64,000 nucleotides of DNA, taken from NCBI GenBank assembly GCA_947579665.1, contig OX388343.1, forward strand, positions 101,251,657 through 101,315,656, read 5' to 3'. The position numbers were made by a program, and so were the translations under genes. Shown piece after piece: positions 11,266-24,633 of this stretch (the first letter of the stretch is position 1; the number at the start of each line of letters is the position of its first letter). This stretch comes from Sympetrum striolatum. Its lineage: Eukaryota; Arthropoda; Insecta; Odonata; Libellulidae. The notes under the pieces are model-generated. The model was given only the letters and a program-made list of their open reading frames with translations. It was not told the DNA's origin and did not search any database.

Positions 11266-11940
11266 TTTCTTTATAAAAACGTATCGATTTACGCTGCTCT
11301 TTATCGAGTTATAGTCAAATTCACGAGGTGAACGACATGATATGAATGACCAGAGGTCACCAACTAAGACTTAAAGACAACGATCCGATGTGAAGGACCC
11401 GAGATAGATCACCCGAGATCGATAATCAAGGTCGATGAATTGAGGTCGATGACTCCAGCCTGATGACCAGTGGCCGTTGACCAGAGCTCAATGACACGAG
11501 GCCGATGACCCGAGCTCGATTACCCGAGATCGATGACCCGAGGTCGACGAAAAAGGGTCGAAGAACCAAAGCCGAAGAAACGAGGTCGATGACCCGAGGT
11601 CGATGACAGGAGGTCGATGACCCGAGGTCGATGACAGGAGGTCGATGACCCCAGGTCGATGACCCGAAGTCGATGACCCTAGGTCAATGGCTCGAGGTCA
11701 ATGACCCGAGATCGATGACCCGAGGTCAATGACCCGAGGTCAATGACCCGAGATCGATGAGCCGGGTTTGATGACCTGAGGTGGATGAACCGAAGTCAAT
11801 GACCCGAGGTGGATGACCCGAGGTCAATGACCCGGGGTCAATGACCCGGGGTCGTTGATCCGAGGTCATTGACCCGAGGTCATTGACCCGAGGTCATTCA
11901 CCAGAGGTCATTGACCCGAGGTCTCTGACCCCTGGTGGAT
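11266..11940. repeat. Junction J and A block of U4
   Basis: J is 11266-11322. The A block has the commonest length, 618 bp. The leader is beta-like: CACGAGGTGAACGACATG after J, and GAACCAAAGCCGAAG in the conserved island. Confidence 0.9.
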
Positions 11941-12282
11941 GACCTGTAGGTCGATTTGGGAGGGTCGACTCCGGGTGATCGATTCCTGGAGGTCGACTCC
12001 GGGTGGTCGACTCCAGGAGGTCGACTCCGGGAGGTCGACTCCGGGAGGTCGACTCCGGGAGGTCGACTCCGGGAGGTCGACTCCGGGAGGTCGACTCCGG
12101 GAGGTCGAATACGGGAGGTCAACTCGGAGAGGTTGGCTCCGGGAGTTTTACTCCGGGAGGTTGGCTCCGAGATTTCGATTGTGGGATTTCGACTCTTAGA
12201 GGTCCACTCCGGAAGGTCGACTCCGGGAAGCGCGACCGGGAGGTCAACTCAGCGTTGTCGATTTGATTTTGATTGTGAGGAC
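11941..12282. repeat. B block of U4, short
   Basis: 342 bp. The lead-in is beta-like (GATTCCTGGAGG), but the tail goes straight to GGTCGAATACGGGAGG and the alpha-style segment GAGTTTTACTCCGGG. The same tail occurs in the two hybrid blocks at 25887 and 60089, so a unit like this was probably their source. Confidence 0.9.
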
Positions 12283-13799
12283 ATTTCGGTGAAATAATTT
12301 ATTTTCGATGCTTTTTTCATACATTTGCAAAGTCACGAAAAGTTAGGCAAAAGAGACGAAAAATAATTGAAATTTCGGTAAAATTATCCAATTTCGATGC
12401 TCTTTTCGATCATATCTTGGAAAAATCACGAATACAAAGAATAATAGAGGAAAAATATTGAAACTTTCGTGAATTTATCCGTTTTCGATGCTTTTTTTAA
12501 TCATATCTTTTCAAAATAACGAAAACTAAGGAAAAATAAAGGAAAAAGATTGGAATTTTGGTGAAATTATCCGTTTTCGATGATTTTCTCGATTATATCT
12601 TGGCAAAATTACGAAAACTATGGCAAAATAGAGGGAAAAGATTGAAATTTCAGTAAAATTCTTCGTTTTCGATGCTTTTTTCGATCATATCATGGAAAAA
12701 TCACTAAAAATTTAGACAAAATAGACGAAAAAAGATTGATTTTTATGTGAAATTAACCGTCTTCGATGCTTTTTTCGATCATGTAAAAGCAAAATCACGA
12801 AAAGTAAGGTAAAATAGACGAAAAAAGATTGCAATATCTGTGAAAATATCCGTTTTAAATGCTATTTGCGATCATATCTTGGCAAAATCTTGAAAACTAT
12901 GGAATATTAGAGAAAAAAGTATGAAATTTCAATGAAATTTTCTTTTATTGATTCTTTTTTCGATCATATCTTGGCAAAATCACGAAAACTAAGGAAAAAT
13001 AGAGGAGAATGATTGAAAATTCGCTGAAATAATCCGTTTTCGATACTTCTTTCGATCATATCTTGGAAAAATTTCGAAAACTAAGGCAAAATATAGGAAA
13101 AGGATTGTTATTTCAGTGAAATCATCCGTTTCCGATGCTTTTTACGATCATATCTTTGAAAATTCACGAAAAGTTAGGCAAAATGAACGAAAAAAGATTG
13201 AAATTTCGCTGAAATTATCCGTTTTCGATGCTTATTTCGATCATATCATGGAAAAATCACTAAAAATGAAGACAAAATAGACAAAAAAAGATTGATTTTT
13301 ATGTGAAATTAACCGTTTTCGATGCTTTTTTCGATCATGTGAAAGCAAAATCACGAATAGTAAGGTAAGATAGACGAAAAAAGATTGTAATTTTGGGGAA
13401 ATCATCCGTTTTCCATGCTTTTTTCCATCATATCTTCGCAAAACCAGAGAATCTAAGCCATAATAGAGAATAAAGATTGAAATTTAGGTGAAATTCTTCG
13501 TTTTCGATGCTTTCTTCGATCATATCTTGGTAAAAAACGAAATTTAAGGTAAATTTACGAAAACAAGATTTAAATTTAAGTGAAATTATGCGTTTTCGAT
13601 CCATTTCTTATCAAATCTTTCCAAAATTACGAAAATTAAGGCAAGATAGACGAAAAAATATTGAAATTTCAGTGAAATTAACCGTTATCGATGCTTATTT
13701 CGTTCATATATTGGCTAAATAACGAAAACAAAGGAAACATAGAGGATAAAGAATGAAATTTCGGTGAAATTTTCTCTTTTGATACTTTTTTCAATAGAA
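12283..13799. repeat. C block of U4
   Basis: 1517 bp, the same length as the C blocks ending at 19974, 27765, 54190 and 61883. It lacks the optional 92-bp monomer seen in U8, U10 and U12. Confidence 0.91.
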
Positions 13800-14474
13800 T
13801 TTCTTTATAAAAACGTATCGATTTACGCTGCTCTTTATCGAGTTATAGTCAAATTCCCGAGGTTATTGAAATGATGTGAATGACCAGAGGTCACCAACTA
13901 AGACTTAAAGACAACGATCCGATGTGAAGGACCCAAGATAGATGACCCGAAATCGATAAACAAGGTCGATGAATTGAGGTCGATGACTCCAGCCTGATGA
14001 CCAGTGGCCGTTGACCAGAGCTCAATGACACGAGGCCGATGACCCGAGCTCGATTACCCGAGATCGATGACCCGAGGTCGACGAAAAAGGGTCGAAGAAC
14101 CGAAGCCGAAGAAACGAGGTCGATGACCCGAGGTCGATGACAGGAGGTCGATGACCCGAGGTCGATGACAAGAGGTCGATGACCCCAGGTCGATGACCCG
14201 AGATCGATGACCCGAGGTCAATGGCTCGAGGTCAATGACCCGAGATCGATGACCTGAGGTCAATGTCAAAAGGTCTATGACCCGAGGTCAATGACCCGAG
14301 ATGGATGATCCGGGTTTGATGACCTGAGGTGGATGAACCGAGGTCAATGACCCGAGGTGGATGACCCGAGGTCGTTGACCCGAGGTCATTGACCCGAGGT
14401 AATTGACCCGAGGTCATTCACCAGAGGTCATTGACCCGAGGTCATTGACCCGAGGTCTCTGTCCCCAGGTGGAT
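13800..14474. repeat. Junction J and A block of U5 (alpha)
   Basis: J is 13800-13856; the A block is 618 bp. Alpha markers: the leader after J has GAGGTTATTGAAATGATG (TAATTG in the other alpha copies), and a GGTCAATGTCAAAAGG unit sits near 14260. Confidence 0.92.
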
Positions 14475-15087
14475 GACCTGTAAGTCGATTTGGGAGGGTC
14501 GACTCCGGGGGATCGATTCCGGGAGGTCGACTCCGGGAGGTCGACTCCGGGTGGTCGACTCCAGGAGGTCGACTCTGGGAGGTCGACTCCGGGAGGTCGA
14601 CTCCGGGAGGTCGACTCCGGGAGGTCCACTCCGGGTGGTCGACTCCGGGAGGTCGACTCCGGGAGGTACACTCCGGGAGGTCGACTCCGGGAGGTCGACT
14701 CCGGGTGGTCGACTCCGGGAGGTCGACTCCGGGAGGTTGACTCCGGGAGGTCGACTCAGGGAGGTCGACTCCGGGAGGTCGACTCCGGGAGGTTGGCTCC
14801 GTGATTATGACTGTGGGATTTCGACTCTTTGAGGTCCACTTCGGGAGGTAGACTCCGGGATTTTGACTCCAGAAGGTCGACCCCGGAGACCCCCCCGACC
14901 ACCTGGAGGTCGAATACGGGAGGTCAACTCGGAGAGGTCGGCTCCGGGAGTTTTACTCCGGGAGGTTGGCTCCGAGATTTCGATTGTGGGATTTCGACTC
15001 TTAGAGGTCCACTCCGGAAGGTCGACTCCGGGAAGCGCGACCGGGAGGTCAACTCAGCGTTGTCGATTTGAATTTGATTGTGAGGAC
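14475..15087. repeat. B block of U5 (alpha)
   Basis: 613 bp (11 modulo 14), the same length as the U16 and U18 blocks. Near-perfect GGTCGACTCCGGGA units alternate with GGTGG and GGTCCACTCC variants before the alpha tail. Confidence 0.92.
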
Positions 15088-17254
15088 ACTTCGGTGAAAT
15101 AATTTATTTTCGATGCTTTTTTTCATACATTTGCAAAGTCACGAAAAGTAAGGCAAAAGAGACGAAAATAATTGAAATTTCGGTAAAATTATCCAATTTC
15201 GATGCTTTTTTTTATCATTTCTTGGCAAAATTACGAAAACTAAGGCAAAATAGAGGGAAAAGATTGAAATTTCAGTAAAATTCTTCGTTTTCGATGCTTT
15301 TTTCGATCAGATCATGAAAAAATCACTAAAAATTAAGACAAAATAGACGAAAAAAGATTGAAATATCTATAAAAATATCCGTTTTCAATGCTATTTGCGA
15401 TCATATCTTGGCAAAATCTTGAAAACTATGGCATATTAGAGGAAAAATTATGTAATTTCAATGAAATTTTCTTTTATTGATGCTTTTTCCGATCATATCT
15501 ACGCAAAATCACGAAAACTAAGAAAAAATAGAGGAGAAAGATTAAAAATTCGCTGAAATAATCCGTTTTCGATACTACTTTCGATCATATCTTGGCAATA
15601 TCACCAAAAAATTAAGGCCAAATTGAGGAAAAAAGTTTATATTTTTGTATAAATATCCGTTTACGATGCTATTTTCGATCATATCTTGGAAAAATTTCGA
15701 AAACTAAGGCAAAATATAGGAAAAGGAATGAAATTTCAGTGAAATCATCCGTTTCCGATCCTTTTTACGATCATATCTTGGAAAAATCACGAAAAGTTAG
15801 GCAAAATGAACGAAAAAAGACTGAAATTTCGGTGAAATTATTCGTTTTTGATGTTTTTCTTGATCATATCTTGGAAAAATCAAGAAAATTAACGAAAAAT
15901 AGAATAGAAAAGATTGAAATTTCTGTGAAAATATCCGTTTTCGATGCTTTCTTCGATCATATCTTGGTAAAAAACGAAATTTAAGGTAAATTTACGAAAA
16001 CAAGATTTAAATTTAGGTGAAATTATGCGTTATCGATCCATTTATTATCAAATCTTTCCAAAATCACGAAAAGTTAGGCAAGATAGACGAAAAAATATTG
16101 AAATTTCGGTGAAATTAACCGTTATCGATGCTTTTTTAGTTCATATATTGGCTAAATCACGAAAACAAAGGAAACATAGAGAAAAAAGTATGAAATTTCA
16201 ATGAAATTTTCTTTTATTGATGCTTTTTTCGATCATATCTAGGCAAAATCACGAAAACTAAGGAAAAATAGAGGAGAAAGATTAAAAATTCGCTGAAATA
16301 ATCCGTTTTCGATACTTCTTTCGATCATATCGTGGCAAAATCACCAAAAAATTAAGGCAAAATTGAGGAAAAAAGTTTAAATTTTTGTGAAAATATCCGT
16401 TTACGATGCTTTTTTCGATCATATCTTGGAAAAATTTCGAAAACTAAGGAAAAATATAGGAAAAAGATTGAAATTTCGGTGAAATTATTCGTTTTTGATG
16501 TTTTTCTTGATCATATCTTGGAAAAATCAAGAAAGCTAACGAAAAATAGTATAGAAAAGATTGAAATTTCTGTGAAAATATCCGTTTTCCATGATTTTTT
16601 CGATCATATCCTGGCCAAATCATGAAAACTAAGGCGAACTAGAGGAAAAAGTTTCAAATTTCGCTGAAATTATCCGTTTTCGATGCGTATTTCGATCATA
16701 TCATGGAAAAATCACTAAAAATGAAGACAAAATAGACGAATAAAGATTGATTTTTATGTGAAATTAACCGTTTTTGATGCTTTTTTCGATCATGTAAAAG
16801 CAAAATCACGAATAGTAAGGTAAAATAGACGAAAAAAGATTGTAATTTTGGGGAAATTAACCGTTTTCCATGCTTTTTTCCATCATATCTTCGCAAAACC
16901 AGAGAATCTAAGCCATAAAAGAGGAAAAAGATTGAAATTTAGGTAAAATTTTTCTTTTTCGATGCTTTCTTCGATCATATCTTGGTAAAAAACGAAATTT
17001 AAGGTAAATTTACGAAAACAAGATTAAAATTTAGGTGAAATTATGCGTTTTCGATCCATTTCTAAACAAATCTTTCCAAAATCACGAAAACTAAGGCAAG
17101 ATAGACGAAAAAATATTGAAATTTCGGTGAAATTAACCGTATTCGTTGCTTTTTTCGTTCATATATTGGCTAAATCACGAAAACAAAGGAAACATAGAGG
17201 ATAAAGAATGAAATTTCGGTTAAATTTTCTATTTTGACACTTTTTTCAATAGAA
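15088..17254. repeat. C block of U5 (alpha)
   Basis: 2167 bp, about 23.5 monomers. Successive monomer starts near 15174, 15266, 15360, 15452 and 15544 are 92-94 bp apart. The GATAC-type monomer recurs about 741 bp on (near 15570 and 16310), suggesting an older internal duplication of eight monomers. One base is missing in a T-run compared with 2168-bp alpha copies. Confidence 0.91.
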
Positions 17255-17929
17255 TTTCTTTATAAAAACGTATCGATTTACGCTGCTCTTTATCGAGTTA
17301 TAGTCAAATTCACGAGGTGAACGACATGATATGAATGACCAGAGGTCACCAACTAAGACTTAAAGACAACGTTCCGATGTGAAGGACCCGAGATAGATGA
17401 CCCGAGATCGATAATCAAGGTCGATGAATTGAGGTCGATGACTCCAGCCTGATGACCAGTGGCCGTTGACCAGAGCTCAATGACACGAGGCCGATGACCC
17501 GAGCTCGATTACCCGAGATCGATGACCCGAGGTCGACGAAAAAGGGTCGAAGAACCAAAGCCGAAGAAACGAGGTCGATGACCCGAGGTCGATGACAGGA
17601 GGTCGATGACCCCAGGTCGATGACAGGAGGTCGATGACCCCAGGTCGATGACCCGAAGTCGATGACCCTAGGTCAATGGCTCGAGGTCAATGACCCGAGA
17701 TCGATGACCCGAGGTCAATGACCCGAGGTCAATGACCCGAGATCGATGAGCCGGGTTTGATGACCTAAGGTGGATGAACCGAGGTCAATGACCCGAGGTG
17801 GATGACCCGAGGTCAATGACCCGGGGTCAATGACCCGGGGTCGTTGATCCGAGGTCATTGACCCGAGGTCATTGACCCGAGGTCATTCACCAGAGGTCAT
17901 TGACCCGAGGTCTCTGACCCCTGGAGGAT
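17255..17929. repeat. Junction J and A block of U6 (beta)
   Basis: J is 17255-17311; the A block is 618 bp. Beta markers: CACGAGGTGAACGACATG, GTTCCGATGTGAAGG and GAACCAAAGCCGAAG. Confidence 0.92.
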
Positions 17930-18457
17930 GACCTGTAGGTCGATTTGGGATGGTCGACTCCGGGTGATCGATTCCTGGAGGTCGACTCCGGGTGGTCGAC
18001 TCCAGGAGTTCCACTCCGGGAGGTCGACTCCGGGAGGTCGACTCCGGGAGGTCGACTCCGGGAGGTCGACTCCGAGAGGTCGACTCCGGGAGGTCGACTC
18101 CGGGAGGTCGACTCCGGGTGGTTGACTCCGGGAGGTCGACTCCGGGAGGTCGACTCTGGTAGGTCAACTCCGGGAGGTCGACTCCGGGAGGTCGACTCCG
18201 GGAGGTCGACTCCGGGAGGTTGGCTCCGGGATTTTGGCTGTGGGATTTCGACTCTTTGAGGTACAATTCGGGAGGTCGACACCGGGATTTTGACTCCGGA
18301 AGGTCGACCCCGGAGTCCCCCCGACTACCGGGAGGTCGAATACGGGAGGTTGGCTCCGGGATTTCGACTCTTGGAGGTTCACTCCGGAAGGTTGACTCCG
18401 GGAAGCGCGACCGGGAGGTCAACTCAGCGTTGTCGATTTGATTTTGATTGTGAGGAC
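17930..18457. repeat. B block of U6 (beta)
   Basis: 528 bp (10 modulo 14), one 14-bp unit shorter than the U8, U10, U12 and U17 beta blocks. The beta tail has GATTTTGGCTGTGGG and GTACAATTCGGG. Confidence 0.92.
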
Positions 18458-19974
18458 ATTTCGGTGAAATAATTTATTTTCGATGCTTTTTTCATAGATT
18501 TGCAAAGTCACGAAAAGTTAGGCAAAAGAGACGAAAAATAATTGAAATTTCGGTAAAATTATCCAATTTCGATGCTCTTTTCGATCATATCTTGGAAAAA
18601 TCACGAATACAAAAAATAATAGAGGAAAACTATTGAAACTTTCGTGAATTTATCCGTTTTCGATGCTTTTTTTAATCATATCTTTTCAAAATAACGAAAA
18701 CTAAGGAAAAATAAAGGAAAAAGATTGGAATTTTGGTGAAATTATCCGTTTTCGATGATTTTCTCGATTATATCTTGGCAAAATTACGAAAACAATGGCA
18801 AAATAGAGGGAAAAGATTGAAATTTCAGTAAAGGTCTTCGTTTTCGATGCTTTTTTCGATCATATCATGGAAAAATCACTAAAAATTTAGACAAAATAGA
18901 CGAAAAAAGATTGATTTTTATGTGAAATTAACCGTCTTCGATGCTTTTTTCGATCATGTAAAAGCAAAATCACGAATAGTAAGGTAAAATAGACGAAAAA
19001 AGATTGAAATATCTGTGAAAATATCCGTTTTAAATGCTATTTGCGATCATATCTTGGCAAAATCTTGAAAACTATGGAATATTAGAGAAAAAAGTATGAA
19101 ATTTCAATGAAATTTTCTTTTATTGATTCTTTTTTCGATCATATCTTGGCAAAATCACGAAAACTAAGGAAAAATAGAGGAGAATGATTGAAAATTCGCT
19201 GAAATAATCCGTTTTCGATACTTCTTTCGATCATATCTTGGAAAAATTTCGAAAACTAAGGCAAAATATAGGAAAAGGATTGTTATTTCAGTGAAATCAT
19301 CCGTTTCCGATGCTTTTTACGATCATATCTTTGAAAATTCACGAAAAGTTAGGCAAAATGAACGAAAAAAGATTGAAATTTCGCTGAAATTATCCGTTTT
19401 CGATGCTTATTTCGATCATATCATGGAAAAATCTTTAAAAATGAAGACAAAATAGACAAAAAAAGATTGATTTTTATGTGAAATTAACCGTTTTCGATGC
19501 TTTTTTCGATCATGTGAAAGCAAAATCACGAATAGTAAGGTAAGATAGACGAAAAAAGATTGTAATTTTGGGGAAATCATCCGTTTTCCATGCTTTTTTC
19601 CATCATATCTTCGCAAAACCAGAGAATCTAAGCCATAATAGAGAATAAAGATTGAAATTTAGGTGAAATTCTTCGTTTTCGATGCTTTCTTCGATCATAT
19701 CTTGGTAAAAAACGAAATTTAAGGTAAATTTACGAAAACAAGATTTAAATTTAAGTGAAATTATGCGTTTTCGATCCATTTCTTATCAAATCTTTCCAAA
19801 ATTACGAAAATTAAGGCAAGATAGACGAAAAAATATTGAAATTTCAGTGAAATTAACCGTTATCGATGCTTATTTCGTTCATATATTGGCTAAATAACGA
19901 AAACAAAGGAAACATAGAGGATAAAGAATGAAATTTCGGTGAAATTTTCTCTTTTGATACTTTTTTCAATAGAA
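18458..19974. repeat. C block of U6 (beta, short form)
   Basis: 1517 bp, without the optional monomer. It has a distinctive CAGTAAAGGTCTTCG monomer near 18830, shared with U8, U10, U17 and U19. Confidence 0.91.
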
Positions 19975-20649
19975 TTTCTTTATAAAAACGTATCGATTTA
20001 CGCTGCTCTTTATCGAGTTATAGTCAAATTCCCGAGGTAATTGAAATGATGTGAATGACCAGAGGTCACCAACTAAGACTTAAAGACAACGATCCGATGT
20101 GAAGGACCCAAGATAGATGACCCGAGATCGATAAACAAGGTCGATGAATTGAGGTCGATGACTCCAGCCTGATGACCAGTGGCCGTTGACCAGAGCTCAA
20201 TGACACGAGGCCGATGACCCGAGCTCGATTACCCGAGATCGATGACCCGAGGTCGACGAAAAAGGGTCGAAGAACCGAAGCCGAAGAAACGAGGTCGATG
20301 ACCCGAGGTCGATGACAGGAGGTCGATGACCCGAGGTCGATGACAAGAGGTCGATGACCCCAGGTCGATGACCCGAGATCGATGACCCGAGGTCAATGGC
20401 TCGAGGTCAATGACCCGAGATCGATGACCTGAGGTCAATGTCAAAAGGTCTATGACCCGAGGTCAATGACCCGAGATGGATGATCCGGGTTTGATGACCT
20501 GAGGTGGATGAACCGAGGTCAATGACCCGAGGTGGATGACCCGAGGTCGTTGACCCGAGGTCATTGACCCGAGGTAATTGACCCGAGGTCATTCACCAGA
20601 GGTCATTGACCCGAGGTCATTGACCCGAGGTCTCTGTCCCCAGGTGGAT
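19975..20649. repeat. Junction J and A block of U7 (alpha)
   Basis: J is 19975-20031; the A block is 618 bp and nearly identical to U5. The leader has GAGGTAATTGAAATGATG. Confidence 0.92.
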
Positions 20650-21248
20650 GACCTGTAAGTCGATTTGGGAGGGTCGACTCCGGGGGATCGATTCCGGGAG
20701 GTCGACTCCGGGAGGTCGACTCCGGGTGGTCGACTCCAGGAGGTCGACTCTGGGAGGTCGACTCCGGGAGGTCGACTCCGGGAGGTCGACTCCGGGAGGT
20801 CCACTCCGGGTGGTCGACTCCGGGAGGTCGACTCCGGGAGGTCCACTCCGGGAGGTCGACTCCGGGAGGTCGACTCCGGGTGGTCGACTCCGGGAGGTCG
20901 ACTCCGGGTGGTTGACTCCGGGAGGTCGACTCAGGGAGGTCGACTCCGGGAGGTTGGCTCCGTGATTATGACTGTGGGATTTCGACTCTTTGAGGTCCAC
21001 TTCGGGAGGTAGACTCCGGGATTTTGACTCCAGAAGGTCGACCCCGGAGACCCCCCCGACCACCTGGAGGTCGAATACGGGAGGTCAACTCGGAGAGGTC
21101 GGCTCCGGGAGTTTTACTCCGGGAGGTTGGCTCCGAGATTTCGATTGTGGGATTTCGACTCTTAGAGGTCCACTCCGGAAGGTCGACTCCGGGAAGCGCG
21201 ACCGGGAGGTCAACTCAGCGTTGTCGATTTGAATTTGATTGTGAGGAC
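20650..21248. repeat. B block of U7 (alpha)
   Basis: 599 bp, one 14-bp unit shorter than U5 and U18. A GGTGGTTGACTCC variant appears near 20907. Confidence 0.92.
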
Positions 21249-23416
21249 ACTTCGGTGAAATAATTTATTTTCGATGCTTTTTTTCATACATTTGCAAAGT
21301 CACGAAAAGTAAGGCAAAAGAGACGAAAATAATTGAAATTTCGGTAAAATTATCCAATTTCGATGCTTTTTTTTAATCATTTCTTGGCAAAATTACGAAA
21401 ACTAAGGCAAAATAGAGGGAAAAGATTGAAATTTCAGTAAAATTCTTCGTTTTCGATGCTTTTTTCGATCAGATCATGAAAAAATCACTAAAAATTAAGA
21501 CAAAATAGACGAAAAAAGATTGAAATATCTATAAAAATATCCGTTTTCAATGCTATTTGCGATCATATCTTGGCAAAATCTTGAAAACTATGGCATATTA
21601 GAGGAAAAATTATGTAATTTCAATGAAATTTTCTTTTATTGATGCTTTTTCCGATCATATCTACGCAAAATCACGAAAACTAAGAAAAAATAGAGGAGAA
21701 AGATTAAAAATTCGCTGAAATAATCCGTTTTCGATACTACTTTCGATCATATCTTGGCAAAATCACCAAAAAATTAAGGCCAAATTGAGGAAAAAAGTTT
21801 ATATTTTTGTATAAATATCCGTTTACGATGCTATTTTCGATCATATCTTGGAAAAATTTCGAAAACTAAGGCAAAATATAGGAAAAGGAATGAAATTTCA
21901 GTGAAATCATCCGTTTCCGATCCTTTTTACGATCATATCTTGGAAAAATCACGAAAAGTTAGGCAAAATGAACGAAAAAAGACTGAAATTTCGGTGAAAT
22001 TATTCGTTTTTGATGTTTTTCTTGATCATATCTTGGAAAAATCAAGAAAATTAACGAAAAATAGAATAGAAAAGATTGAAATTTCTGTGAAAATATCCGT
22101 TTTCGATGCTTTCTTCGATCATATCTTGGTAAAAAACGAAATTTAAGGTAAATTTACGAAAACAAGATTTAAATTTAGGTGAAATTATGCGTTATCGATC
22201 CATTTATTATCAAATCTTTCCAAAATCACGAAAAGTTAGGCAAGATAGACGAAAAAATATTGAAATTTCGGTGAAATTAACCGTTATCGATGCTTTTTTA
22301 GTTCATATATTGGCTAAATCACGAAAACAAAGGAAACATAGAGAAAAAAGTATGAAATTTCAATGAAATTTTCTTTTATTGATGCTTTTTTCGATCATAT
22401 CTAGGCAAAATCACGAAAACTAAGGAAAAATAGAGGAGAAAGATTAAAAATTCGCTGAAATAATCCGTTTTCGATACTTCTTTCGATCATATCGTGGCAA
22501 AATCACCAAAAAATTAAGGCAAAATTGAGGAAAAAAGTTTAAATTTTTGTGAAAATATCCGTTTACGATGCTTTTTTCGATCATATCTTGGAAAAATTTC
22601 GAAAACTAAGGAAAAATATAGGAAAAAGATTGAAATTTCGGTGAAATTATTCGTTTTTGATGTTTTTCTTGATCATATCTTGGAAAAATCAAGAAAGCTA
22701 ACGAAAAATAGTATAGAAAAGATTGAAATTTCTGTGAAAATATCCGTTTTCCATGATTTTTTCGATCATATCCTGGCCAAATCATGAAAACTAAGGCGAA
22801 CTAGAGGAAAAAGTTTCAAATTTCGCTGAAATTATCCGTTTTCGATGCGTATTTCGATCATATCATGGAAAAATCACTAAAAATGAAGACAAAATAGACG
22901 AATAAAGATTGATTTTTATGTGAAATTAACCGTTTTTGATGCTTTTTTCGATCATGTAAAAGCAAAATCACGAATAGTAAGGTAAAATAGACGAAAAAAG
23001 ATTGTAATTTTGGGGAAATTAACCGTTTTCCATGCTTTTTTCCATCATATCTTCGCAAAACCAGAGAATCTAAGCCATAAAAGAGGAAAAAGATTGAAAT
23101 TTAGGTAAAATTTTTCTTTTTCGATGCTTTCTTCGATCATATCTTGGTAAAAAACGAAATTTAAGGTAAATTTACGAAAACAAGATTAAAATTTAGGTGA
23201 AATTATGCGTTTTCGATCCATTTCTAAACAAATCTTTCCAAAATCACGAAAACTAAGGCAAGATAGACGAAAAAATATTGAAATTTCGGTGAAATTAACC
23301 GTATTCGTTGCTTTTTTCGTTCATATATTGGCTAAATCACGAAAACAAAGGAAACATAGAGGATAAAGAATGAAATTTCGGTTAAATTTTCTATTTTGAC
23401 ACTTTTTTCAATAGAA
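21249..23416. repeat. C block of U7 (alpha)
   Basis: 2168 bp, the standard alpha length, identical in length to U11, U16 and U18. Confidence 0.92.
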
Positions 23417-24091
23417 TTTCTTTATAAAAACGTATCGATTTACGCTGCTCTTTATCGAGTTATAGTCAAATTCACGAGGTGAACGACATGATATGAATGA
23501 CCAGAGGTCACCAACTAAGACTTAAAGACAACGTTCCGATGTGAAGGACCCGAGGTAGATGACCCGAGATCGATAATCAAGGTCGATGAATTGAGGTCGA
23601 TGACTCCAGCCTGATGACCAGTGGCCGTTGACCAGAGCTCAATGACACGAGGCCGATGACCCGAGCTCGATTACCCGAGATCGATGACCCGAGGTCGACG
23701 AAAAAGGGTCGAAGAACCAAAGCCGAAGAAACGAGGTCGATGACCCGAGGTCGATGACAGGAGGTCGATGACCCCAGGTCGATGACAGGAGGTCGATGAC
23801 CCCAGGTCGATGACCCGAAGTCGATGACCCTAGGTCAATGGCTCGAGGTCAATGACCCGAGATCGATGACCCGAGGTCAATGACCCGAGGTCAATGACCC
23901 GAGATCGATGAGCCGGGTTTGATGACCTAAGGTGGATGAACCGAGGTCAATGACCCGAGGTGGATGACCCGAGGTCAATGACCCGGGGTCAATGACCCGG
24001 GGTCGTTGATCCGAGGTCATTGACCCGAGGTCATTGACCCGAGGTCATTCACCAGAGGTCATTGACCCGAGGTCTCTGACCCCTGGTGGAT
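23417..24091. repeat. Junction J and A block of U8 (beta)
   Basis: J is 23417-23473; the A block is 618 bp with beta markers. A private GACCCGAGGTAGATG replaces the usual GAGATAGATG near 23550. Confidence 0.91.
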
Positions 24092-24633
24092 GACCTGTAG
24101 GTCGATTTGGGATGGTCGACTCCGGGTGATCGATTCCTGGAGGTCGACTCCGGGTGGTCGACTCCAGGAGTTCCACTCCGGGAGGTCGACTCCGGGAGGT
24201 CGACTCCGGGAGGTCGACTCCGGGAGGTCGACTCCGAGAGGTCGACTCCGGGAGGTCGACTCCGGGAGGTCGACTCCGGGTGGTTGACTCCGGGAGGTCG
24301 ACTCCGGGAGGTCGACTCTGGTAGGTCAACTCCGGGAGGTCGACTCCGGGAGGTCGACTCCGGGAGGTCGACTCCGGGAGGTCGACTCCGGGAGGTTGGC
24401 TCCGGGATTTTGGCTGTGGGATTTCGACTCTTTGAGGTACAATTCGGGAGGTCGACACCGGGATTTTGACTCCGGAAGGTCGACCCCGGAGTCCCCCCGA
24501 CTACCGGGAGGTCGAATACGGGAGGTTGGCTCCGGGATTTCGACTCTTGGAGGTTCACTCCGGAAGGTTGACTCCGGGAAGCGCGACCGGGAGGTCAACT
24601 CAGCGTTGTCGATTTGATTTTGATTGTGAGGAC
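24092..24633. repeat. B block of U8 (beta)
   Basis: 542 bp, the commonest beta length. It includes the single GGTCGACTCTGGTAGG unit that marks all beta copies of this series. Confidence 0.92.

Larger units (their letters stand above)
13800..19974. repeat. Higher-order dimer D1 (U5 alpha + U6 beta), 6175 bp
   Basis: First of six complete alpha/beta dimers. Landmarks in it recur 6162-6175 bp downstream in the next dimer. It is matched at 48001-54190 (6190 bp), the difference being one 14-bp unit and one base. Confidence 0.9.

Noticed and set aside
15739..15984. Recurrent 81-codon plus-strand frame (MKSSVSDPFYDHILEKS) as a gene with internal repeats
   Set aside because: The internal repeats DHILEKSRK are successive 92-bp monomers that happen to be in frame. 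The conservation is explained by homogenisation of the satellite.
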